From F23-D06 sp963603365 (lineage in GTDB: Bacteria; Bacteroidota; Bacteroidia; Bacteroidales; WCHB1-69), in contig CAVCMI010000032.1 of assembly GCA_963603365.1 (NCBI GenBank), forward strand, positions 1 to 26,705: a stretch of 26,705 nt of DNA, in the 5' to 3' direction. A program made the position numbers and the translations under genes. The notes beneath the pieces are model-generated. The model was not told where the DNA came from. It ran no database searches and was given only the letters and a program-made list of their open reading frames with translations. Shown here piece by piece: positions 15,359 to 21,520 of this stretch. Positions within the stretch are counted from its first letter, which is position 1; each line of letters starts with the position of its first letter.

Positions 15359-16684
15359 TTACGTCAGCGATTCGGAGGTGTTGCGCCCCGTGTCGAGGGT
15401 GGCGAGGGTGATGTTGCGGTATTTGAGGTCGATGTCGTGGATGCCGTTGAACTCCAACATCGTCTCCACGGGGTCGAGCACCGCCTGTTTCTCGTTGTAG
15501 CTAAAAATCACGCTCACCAGCAGGCCCTCGCGAATATCGGAGCCGCTGCCGGCGTTGCCGCTGTACGGGCCGCCCGGCATTCCGGCACCCAGCACGGAGG
15601 GGTTCACCATCAGCGAGAACAGGATCTCGGAGTTGGCCGCCGCCGACGTGGAGAGCCGCTCCTCCGCCTTGATTTCGCTGTCGAGGCGGGAGATGATCCA
15701 GCCGCCGGTGGTGCGTCCGCTCTCGTCCACGTAGTACTGGGTGAACAGCGACTTGTTGGCGTTCTTCGTGTCGGTGAGCTCGCGCTCGAAGTTGTCCATA
15801 AAGTCCTGGATGAGCTGCTTGCGCTCGTTCACGTTCTTGTACTCGGTGCGCGGGAACTGCTTCTCCCAGTAGGTGGCCGGTATCTGCACGTGCCACATCA
15901 GGTGCATGGCGTTCTGGTAGGCGCGGTTGAGGAATTGCGGGATTTTGTGGGCGATGTCTATCCAGCCGCTCTCCTGTGCCGACAGCCAGTCGGGGCGGGC
16001 GTAGTAGTCGTTGTTGCAGAAGTAGTTCTTGAGGCGCGGGAAGGCGACGGCGTTTTTGCCCTTGAGCCGCCCGGTGTCGCGCCGCCAGATCAGGTCGCCG
16101 TTGGGGTCGTACTCGTCGAGCATATCATAGACGACGGCCTCCTTCTCGGTGGGCATCGAGTCGCGGAAGTCGCCATACACCAGCAGCTTGGTCTTGTCGG
16201 CGCTGATGCGGCAATGGCGGGCGTTGAGAATCTGCACGCGCACGATGCGGTTGCCGGCGTTGTCGAACACCAGCAGCGGGAAGGCGTTGCCGAACTTGGC
16301 GAGATCGCGGAAGGCGGCGGTGTGGTAGTTGCGGAATGAGACGCCCCGCAGGTAGGCGAGCACTTCGGGGTCGCGCACGGGCGAGAATATCTCGTTGTTG
16401 CTGTCGTCGAAGCCGCTCACCTGCACCGGCACCACGCCCTGTCCGCAGCAGCAGCGCACCTTGTAGTTGAGGCCGGTCTGCAACACGCTGGTGCTGCCGA
16501 TGGTGCGCTCCGCGTCGTCGGGGAAGCGGTTGTCGGGTCCCCATGTGGCGTAATCCTTGCCGCGAAACGGGAAGGTGTCGTCAAGCCGCTCCAGCACCGT
16601 TTTTGTCGTGCCGGTGACACTGCCGAAGACCGCGCGGCCTTGGAACAGCTTCGGGTCGCCTTGTTTGTCGAATAGGATTTCCAT
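15359..16684 (-). CDS. Phage portal-like protein
   Basis: 441 aa starting MEILFDKQGDPKLFQG. Portal-like marks are the early GPDNRFPDDAERTIGSTSVL segment, the RDLAKFGNAFPLLVFDNAGN beta region, and the C-terminal SEILFSLMVNPSVLGAGMPG followed by GSGSDIREGLLVSVIFSYNE, which fits the wing/crown transition of portal proteins in Bacteroidota phages. The position after the terminase and before the DUF6712-like gene is the classical packaging-module order. Portals form the dodecameric DNA gate of the capsid. A small unknown gene lies 4 nt upstream. Confidence 0.7.
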   Translation of the reverse strand: MEILFDKQGDPKLFQGRAVFGSVTGTTKTVLERLDDTFPFRGKDYATWGPDNRFPDDAERTIGSTSVLQTGLNYKVRCCCGQGVVPVQVSGFDDSNNEIFSPVRDPEVLAYLRGVSFRNYHTAAFRDLAKFGNAFPLLVFDNAGNRIVRVQILNARHCRISADKTKLLVYGDFRDSMPTEKEAVVYDMLDEYDPNGDLIWRRDTGRLKGKNAVAFPRLKNYFCNNDYYARPDWLSAQESGWIDIAHKIPQFLNRAYQNAMHLMWHVQIPATYWEKQFPRTEYKNVNERKQLIQDFMDNFERELTDTKNANKSLFTQYYVDESGRTTGGWIISRLDSEIKAEERLSTSAAANSEILFSLMVNPSVLGAGMPGGPYSGNAGSGSDIREGLLVSVIFSYNEKQAVLDPVETMLEFNGIHDIDLKYRNITLATLDTGRNTSESLT

Positions 16685-16688
16685 AGCT

Positions 16689-16967
16689 CTATATCTTTAC
16701 TCTCATATTGTTGTACATCCGGATATTGTCGATACAGACGGGGTGCACGTGTCCGACGGCGTTGCCCTGCCCGTCGAGCTGCTGCACGCCGCGCATCCGG
16801 TTGGCCTTCATGTTCATCCGAAGGCCGCAGCACCGGGCGCGTGAGAGCGTCACCAGTTCGCCGTTCCGCTTGTAGAACTGTATGGCGAAACAGCGCGGGC
16901 GGCCCGCCGCCGTCTCACGCAGCTCCATGTCCGCAAGCGCCTCCGCGCGTGTGATGACCTGTCCCAT
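16689..16967 (-). CDS. Small phage protein of unknown function, 92 aa
   Basis: Starts MGQVITRAEALADMELRETA. It is a basic protein with CFAIQFYKRNGELVTLSRA, CCGLRMNMKANRMRGVQQ and a C-terminal PVCIDNIRMYNNMRVKI. The start at 16967 is preferred to 17102 because a promoter -7 element lies at 16984-16991, 17 nt upstream, and the longer frame would translate it. It sits between terminase/cargo and portal. Not recognised. Confidence 0.7.
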   Translation of the reverse strand: MGQVITRAEALADMELRETAAGRPRCFAIQFYKRNGELVTLSRARCCGLRMNMKANRMRGVQQLDGQGNAVGHVHPVCIDNIRMYNNMRVKI

Positions 16968-16982
16968 ATCTTGTATTTTGGA

Positions 16983-17019
16983 GCAAAGATAACGCGGACG
17001 CGCGGAACACGCTGGGACA
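16983..17019 (-). promoter_or_regulatory. Phage promoter module: CGCTGGGACA box plus -7 element, copy 2
   Basis: On - : TGTCCCAGCGT, then TTATCTTTGC with the same total span as copy 1 (37 nt). TATCTTTG is a perfect -7 box for the small gene and portal operon. The stretch 17020-17223 beyond it holds no gene; it contains a 14-nt perfect palindrome GTGGAAATTTCCAC at 17169-17182. Confidence 0.65.
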
Positions 17020-17223
17020 ACTTTTTTATCGTCGGGACGGTGACGGAGCGACGAAAAATTCGGAAACGGTTTTTTGCAGAAAAAAGTGATTTTCAACGCC
17101 ATGCGGCCGTCAAAACTTAAAAATCCATGTTTCGGACAAACATCGAGCCGCCGCCCGCCCTACTTGGCGTGGAAATTTCCACCGCGAAAAAACAAGGAAA
17201 TATGATTGAGAGTATGCAACACG

Positions 17224-17616
17224 CTATGGTCTAAATCTCACATTTGGGTCGGCCTTGCGCAATATGCTTCCGTACTTCTTTATCTCCTCGTTGTTCATAA
17301 GACGGGTTTCTTTTGTAAACCTGTTTTGGACATGAACAACCCCTTTGGGTATGTTTCGATGCGTGTGGCCCCAGTCAAAATCCAAAGCCATATTCCTGTT
17401 TTCGTATGTGCGCATTTGGTCAATGTGGCCTTCTTTCCCCATTCTGAAATAGATACTGGAAGTGTTGGACATGGAGGGCAGATTGGAATGTCCGACTTCC
17501 ACGCCAAATTGTCCCAAAACTTTGCCTGACAAGCCATCGGCTTCAATCACGTCGATGGTATAGTACAGCTGCTTGGAAAAACCACCCTCCGCCACATAAT
17601 ATCTCGGTCCACCCAT
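17224..17616 (-). CDS. Cargo gene C: 130-aa protein, possible small toxin/nuclease-like fold
   Basis: Starts MGGPRYYVAEGGFSKQLYYT, 1 nt after the stop of the upstream gene (17618). The C-terminal half contains LDFDWGHTHRNIPKGVVHVQ, an acidic pair followed by H-x-H-R-x-x-P-x-G pattern that recalls small toxin domains of polymorphic toxin systems. I cannot name the family, and a catalytic role is inference. The longer frame to 17829 would overlap the upstream gene by about 210 nt and is rejected. GC content is visibly lower than in the surrounding phage genes. Confidence 0.6.
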   Translation of the reverse strand: MGGPRYYVAEGGFSKQLYYTIDVIEADGLSGKVLGQFGVEVGHSNLPSMSNTSSIYFRMGKEGHIDQMRTYENRNMALDFDWGHTHRNIPKGVVHVQNRFTKETRLMNNEEIKKYGSILRKADPNVRFRP

Positions 17617-17617
17617 T

Positions 17618-18058
17618 TTACCGTATGATATAGGAATAATCGTACTCAATTTTGGAAAGATAATCCTCCACCGACATGCGCCGACCGTCAACGGTGATGA
17701 TATGCTTGAAGGCATCCTCGGCATCAAAAGTGGAGTACGCGTCTTCCGGATAGTCGGTGTCGATAAAAAATTGCTGCCCGCCGCACCCATACCATATTCT
17801 GAAAAACAGCTCGTCTTTGGAGGTTTCATATAGAATCAGGTCTGCATCGTCATCGATATGATGGGGATCGACAATCCTCTTAAGGATCGTAATAAAGAAG
17901 TCGGCCTCTTTGTCTGTTTTTGCATTTAGAATGCGTGCCGTAAGATACCTGAAAGAATTTCGAATACCATAATTCTCAACGAGAAGTGCTTTCGACTTGT
18001 CTCCGATGAGTTCATTATAATAATGTTTGAGGTGGTTCAACCTTCTTTTGTCTGCCAT
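17618..18058 (-). CDS. Cargo gene B: 146-aa protein of unknown function
   Basis: Starts MADKRRLNHLKHYYNELIGD. It has a helical N-terminal third with FRYLTARILNAKTDKEADFF, then an acidic beta-rich part (HHIDDDADLILYETSKDELF and FRIWYGCGGQQFFIDTDYPE), ending KIEYDYSYIIR. It overlaps the DUF4417-like gene by 44 nt and abuts the 130-aa gene by 1 nt, so the three are co-translated. An acidic small protein beside a basic toxin-like one could be an immunity or regulatory partner; this is context-based speculation. Confidence 0.7.
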   Translation of the reverse strand: MADKRRLNHLKHYYNELIGDKSKALLVENYGIRNSFRYLTARILNAKTDKEADFFITILKRIVDPHHIDDDADLILYETSKDELFFRIWYGCGGQQFFIDTDYPEDAYSTFDAEDAFKHIITVDGRRMSVEDYLSKIEYDYSYIIR

Positions 18059-18686
18059 ATTGTTTCAATTTGGATAAATGATCTTTGATAAAAACCACAT
18101 CTGGGTGGTCTATTGTGCAAGGGTTGCCGTAAACGAGCAACCTTCGGGGAGATTTTCGCCTTATCAGTTCATTCACGCCGATTTGCCACAGGGCTTGCGC
18201 GGAAACGGTTCTGCCCTTCGCGATATGCCCTATGGCAATAACGCTATTTTCGGGCAACCCGTCAAAGCAATAGCGAAAACTGTCAATGCCGCCCCAGCTG
18301 GCACTTGGAAAAACTTGGATGCCGTTCTCTTGCAACCATCCGGCAAGCAGTCTGTTCCGATAGACGTTCCACATATTTACGATGGAAGGAGCGTCTGTGT
18401 ATATTGAGAAGTCGGGGGCTACAACGCACCGAAATCTACGAAGCGTTGGCAGATACTTGTCAGGCTGCCGCCACACCCGCTCAAATTGGTAGTCGTCAAT
18501 GAAGAAGTGTATTCCACAATCAAGACTTTTTGCGGATAAAGTCCGATTGAAAGGGATGAAACTTTCAGGAATATCAATGTGGCAAGAATGTATTGCGGGC
18601 ATATCGTAGCTGCCTGTAAAATTCAGTCCCTTGCACAAATGCAGGTTGCAGAACTCGCTTTTTCGCCGATGCAAATATTTTTCCAT
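18015..18686 (-). CDS. Cargo gene A: DUF4417-like protein
   Basis: 223 aa starting MEKYLHRRKSEFCNLHLCKG. The run IHFFIDDYQFERVWRQPDKY, VVAPDFSIYTDAP, the WNVYRNRLLAGWLQENGIQV block, FPSASWGGIDSFRYCFDGLP and LLVYGNP matches the DUF4417 family, found in phages and mobile elements and without assigned activity. The start at 18686 is chosen because the -7 box at 18709-18716 predicts transcription from about 18702; the longer frame to 18785 would cross the promoter and the terminase stop. First gene of the low-GC cargo. Confidence 0.75.
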   Translation of the reverse strand: MEKYLHRRKSEFCNLHLCKGLNFTGSYDMPAIHSCHIDIPESFIPFNRTLSAKSLDCGIHFFIDDYQFERVWRQPDKYLPTLRRFRCVVAPDFSIYTDAPSIVNMWNVYRNRLLAGWLQENGIQVFPSASWGGIDSFRYCFDGLPENSVIAIGHIAKGRTVSAQALWQIGVNELIRRKSPRRLLVYGNPCTIDHPDVVFIKDHLSKLKQYGRQKKVEPPQTLL

Positions 18687-18707
18687 TGTGTAGCCCGAAA
18701 CGATATT

Positions 18708-18734
18708 GCAAAGATAAAAAAATACGCTGGGACA
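18708..18734 (-). promoter_or_regulatory. Phage promoter module: CGCTGGGACA box plus -7 element, copy 3
   Basis: On - : TGTCCCAGCGT, 6 nt, then TTATCTTTGC. The blocks are those of copies 1 and 2 but exactly 10 nt (one helical turn) closer. It lies 4 nt after the terminase stop and would drive the cargo genes. Confidence 0.65.
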
Positions 18735-18738
18735 GCCC

Positions 18739-19875
18739 TCACAGATACCGCCCGCCCATTCGCACGGGGATGAAGTCGCCGCCATTGCGCCGCACGATGC
18801 TGCCGTACTTCGTCCACAAGATCTTATCGACGGCGTCGCTGAAATGGGTGGCCTCCTCCGGCAGCACGTTGCTGCCGCGCCGCTCGCTGCTCTTGTCCTT
18901 CTTGAGTTGGCCGTCGTACTCTTTCACCATCGCGTTGTTCATGCTGATGAGCGTGTAGCGGCAGCGCGTGCCGTTGATGCGGAAACGCGGCAGCGCGGGG
19001 TCGTCCTCCTTGAGGATGCTGTTGATCAGGATGTACTTGTCGCTCTGCGGCGGCTCCATGCCCGCGTGCTCGTGCTCCATCACGTCCCAGCCGGCGGCGG
19101 TCAGGCACTCCACCGCCAGCTGGTTGTAGGTCTTGCTCTGCACGATGTTGGGGTTCCGGCTGTCGCCGTACTTGTCCTTGTAGTAGTGCAGCTCGCGGTT
19201 GGCGTGCTGGCGGTAGTGCGCGCAGAACTTCGCGCACAGCTCCTTGATGAGCACGTTGCTGTTGCCGTCCGGCTTGACGAAGAACTCGTTGATGACGTTG
19301 TGCACCTCCTGACCGGTGTCGCGCTCGGCGGCAAAGTCGTAGCTTCGGGTCTGCGAAACGCTGAACAGGCATATCGACGAGCCCCAGTCCGGCACGATTT
19401 CCAACGGCAGCGACGGGTTGCAGTCGCGGTCATACACGCTGCTACCCAAGATGTCCTCCGGCTTGTAGTCGAAGCCCGTGGCCTGCGCCATCTCCATAAT
19501 CAGCCGGCTCTGCTCGCTGGCGTAATACACCTGCCGCTCCTCGTTGATGGCGTAGAAGCAGTTCTCCACCTTGTCGAACAGGTAGTTCATCACCTCGATG
19601 AGGAACGTGAGGTAGGGCTGCTTCTGGTATTCGCGGCGGACGTACGACAAGCCGAGGTTCTCCAAGTTGTCGAAGGCGTTGGAGCAGGTGAACAGCAGCC
19701 CGCCGCGGCTCACGAAAGGCTCGATGCGCTTCTTGAGGCGGGCTATCTCGTTCCACAGCTCGGCGAACTGGTGCGGGTCGGTGAGGGTGAGCAGCTCGAT
19801 CTGCATCTTCACGATGCGGTTCCATACGCTGAAAAGGTTCACGCCCTTCTCGGCGTCGTAGTAGCCGGCGTATTC
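18739..19875 (-). CDS. Phage terminase large subunit, N-terminus missing at the CRISPR repeat
   Basis: 378 residues remain. The C-terminal nuclease half is visible: the EIVPDWGSSICLFSVS strand, YYKDKYGDSRNPN, an IVQSKTYNQLAVECLTAAGW block and near the end EEATHFSDAVDKILW. The ATPase Walker motifs expected upstream are absent, since the frame enters straight from a repeat (19876); open-frame residues upstream of it are repeat translation. Terminases cut and pump phage DNA into capsids through the portal, whose gene follows after the cargo. The last 30 nt next to the repeat (19846-19875) are a candidate genuine spacer. Confidence 0.75.
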   Translation of the reverse strand, partial: EYAGYYDAEKGVNLFSVWNRIVKMQIELLTLTDPHQFAELWNEIARLKKRIEPFVSRGGLLFTCSNAFDNLENLGLSYVRREYQKQPYLTFLIEVMNYLFDKVENCFYAINEERQVYYASEQSRLIMEMAQATGFDYKPEDILGSSVYDRDCNPSLPLEIVPDWGSSICLFSVSQTRSYDFAAERDTGQEVHNVINEFFVKPDGNSNVLIKELCAKFCAHYRQHANRELHYYKDKYGDSRNPNIVQSKTYNQLAVECLTAAGWDVMEHEHAGMEPPQSDKYILINSILKEDDPALPRFRINGTRCRYTLISMNNAMVKEYDGQLKKDKSSERRGSNVLPEEATHFSDAVDKILWTKYGSIVRRNGGDFIPVRMGGRYL

Positions 19876-20148
19876 GTTGTGAATTGCTTTCAAATTTTGT
19901 ATCTTTGACATCTGAAACAACGCCGTTTGGCATCGTGGCAGGACAAACACGGTTGTGAATTGCTTTCAAATTTTGTATCTTTGACATCTGAAACAACACC
20001 TTTCGGCAAAAATCCATTCTGCAAGTGGTTGTGAATTGCTTTCAAATTTTGTATCTTTGACATCTGAAACAACACAAAAAAAGCGAACAGAACAAATACA
20101 TAGTTGTGAATTGCTTTCAAATTTTGTATCTTTGACATCTGAAACAAC
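19876..20148 (+). CRISPR. CRISPR array, right segment: 4 repeats, 3 spacers
   Basis: Repeats at 19876, 19952, 20028 and 20103 are identical to those of the left segment and lie in the same orientation. Spacers are 30, 30 and 29 nt. The segment is on the cas side, so 20149-20255 is the more likely leader position, although no known leader motif is recognised. Same-orientation perfect repeats on both sides of the phage block show that both segments are parts of one array. Confidence 0.97.
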
Positions 20149-20200
20149 TGGATGTCGGCAATCGGCACTAAATCAGTTAGTTATGCGCTGTTTCAGAAAT

Positions 20201-20232
20201 AAAAATTCCGCTCCGAAAAGGGCGGAATTTTT
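20201..20232. terminator. Bidirectional terminator between array and cas2
   Basis: AAAAATTCCGC (20201-20211) and GCGGAATTTTT (20222-20232) form an 11-bp stem with a 10-nt loop, with U-tracts on either strand. It can stop crRNA transcripts on + and the cas transcript on - . Confidence 0.85.
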
Positions 20233-20255
20233 ATGTTTTTGTCCAGTTTTCTGCG

Positions 20256-20591
20256 TCAAAACAGTTCCAATTGTTGCACGGGCGGGTTCAAACTTTCGAC
20301 TTTTTTGCCAACAAAAAGTTCGATTTGCCCGAATTGTTTGTCGGTGATGCGCAAAATTCCAACCGACCCCAACGCAGGTATAATGCGCCGCACGCGTTCG
20401 ACATGAACATCGGCGTTTTCGGCACTGGCACAATGGCGCGCATAGACAGAAAATTGGAGCATGGTGAAACCGTCGGCCATCAGTTTCTTGCGAAAATCGG
20501 CGTATGCTTTCCGCTCTTTCTTTGTGTCGGTCGGCAGATCGAAAAACACGAAAACCCACATGATACGATATGCACCGAAGCGTTCTTGCAT
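20256..20591 (-). CDS. cas2: CRISPR-associated endoribonuclease Cas2
   Basis: 111 aa. The ferredoxin-like fold opens with MWVFVFFDLPTDTKKERKAY, where D18 is the conserved acidic residue, and FTMLQFSVYARHC is the second strand typical of type II Cas2. It works with Cas1 as the spacer integration complex. Its ATG shares one base with the cas1 stop (TAATG), so the pair is translationally coupled. Terminator 20201-20232 follows. Confidence 0.95.
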   Translation of the reverse strand: MQERFGAYRIMWVFVFFDLPTDTKKERKAYADFRKKLMADGFTMLQFSVYARHCASAENADVHVERVRRIIPALGSVGILRITDKQFGQIELFVGKKVESLNPPVQQLELF

Positions 20592-21520
20592 TACATTTCG
20601 GGATAGGCTATTTTGCGTTGCTCGCCATTGAAACAGCGGTAGAGCGATGCTGTGGTTTGCCCCACTGCCACCATCAGCGGACTGCGTTTGCCGCCAATGG
20701 TTACATCTAATGTCGGTATTTGCAGCAATTCGCGTTTCAACTCTATCGATAGTTCGTCGCGTGCTGCGCCACGCTGCCGAAGTTTTACAACCAATGCATC
20801 GACATAGGGGCGGTAGGGTTCCATGATGTCGTCGGCCAAACAGTAGGCATTGTAGCGGTTGTGATGGTGGATGCCGAGTGTCGGCAGCAAGCCGCTAGCC
20901 ACCAAACCGCGCGCCACTACGGCACGCAGAATGGCATAACCATAGTTCAGCAGATTGTTGGGTGCAACGCCCTCGCGTTCGCGTGTGAAGTTGGGAATAT
21001 CGGCAAACAGATTGCGCCAATAGAATACCGCTGCACGCGCTTCGAGGTTATCGCTATCGCCACTTTTTACATCGGCAGCCCACGCCAGCATATTGCGTGC
21101 CACACTGCCGTGTGTTGCTTGCAGCACAGCGGCCTGATTGCGTATTTTGTACTGCACGGTTTGTTGCCAGAGTTGTTTTTTCAGCGGGAGAGAGGCATCT
21201 AACTGACAGCGAAACCGCTCGTTTTGCGTGGTGTTTCCGCAGAGTGGCAACATCAGCCCGACGGGCAAATGGCTGCTGTCGCAAGTGATGACAGCGCAGT
21301 TGTTTTCGAGTAACGCCTCCAACACGCCTTGTGTGACGGTAATTTGTTTGTTGTCGAGCACCACCACGCCGATGTCCTCGATGGGAATAGTGGTAGTGGC
21401 TTCGCGCTTGAAACTATCCGACACATCGGCTTTTTCTACTTCGGGCAACTTGATGACCAGTTGCGCATTTTTCAGCGACAGATAGGCTGGATTGTTGAAA
21501 CAGAGCGTGCGTTTAATCAT
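20591..21520 (-). CDS. cas1: CRISPR-associated integrase Cas1, type II
   Basis: 309 aa. Catalytic residues fit the family: E160 in DNLEARAAVFYWRNLF, histidines 218-220 in LGIHHHNRYNAYC and aspartates 230-231 in LADDIMEPYRPYVD. The size and the LADD.MEP..P block are of type II Cas1. It inserts new spacers together with Cas2. The start overlaps the cas9 stop by 4 nt (ATGA). No csn2 or cas4 lies in the operon, which places the locus in subtype II-C. Confidence 0.96.
   Translation of the reverse strand: MIKRTLCFNNPAYLSLKNAQLVIKLPEVEKADVSDSFKREATTTIPIEDIGVVVLDNKQITVTQGVLEALLENNCAVITCDSSHLPVGLMLPLCGNTTQNERFRCQLDASLPLKKQLWQQTVQYKIRNQAAVLQATHGSVARNMLAWAADVKSGDSDNLEARAAVFYWRNLFADIPNFTREREGVAPNNLLNYGYAILRAVVARGLVASGLLPTLGIHHHNRYNAYCLADDIMEPYRPYVDALVVKLRQRGAARDELSIELKRELLQIPTLDVTIGGKRSPLMVAVGQTTASLYRCFNGEQRKIAYPEM

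Larger units (their letters stand above)
9387..19875. mobile_element. Phage-derived block occupying one spacer position in the array
   Basis: 10,489 bp of GC-rich DNA with all genes on - , bounded on both sides directly by intact CRISPR repeats. Content is phage-like: terminase, portal, amidase, lysozyme-like protein, tail proteins. The terminase lacks its N-terminus and the tail-fibre gene lacks its C-terminus, each cut at the repeat edge. There is no integrase, transposase or visible target duplication. Two readings remain: a chimeric assembly through two spacers matching the same phage, or a real insertion. The first seems likelier. Confidence 0.75.

Noticed and set aside
16734..16762. Another palindrome copy (ACAGACGGGGTGCACGTG)
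   Set aside because: The arms do not pair and the bases are explained by the coding sequence of the 92-aa gene.
9387..19875. An ordinary integrated prophage
   Set aside because: No integrase, no att duplication, both terminal genes cut exactly at repeat edges, and no whole packaging or capsid module.
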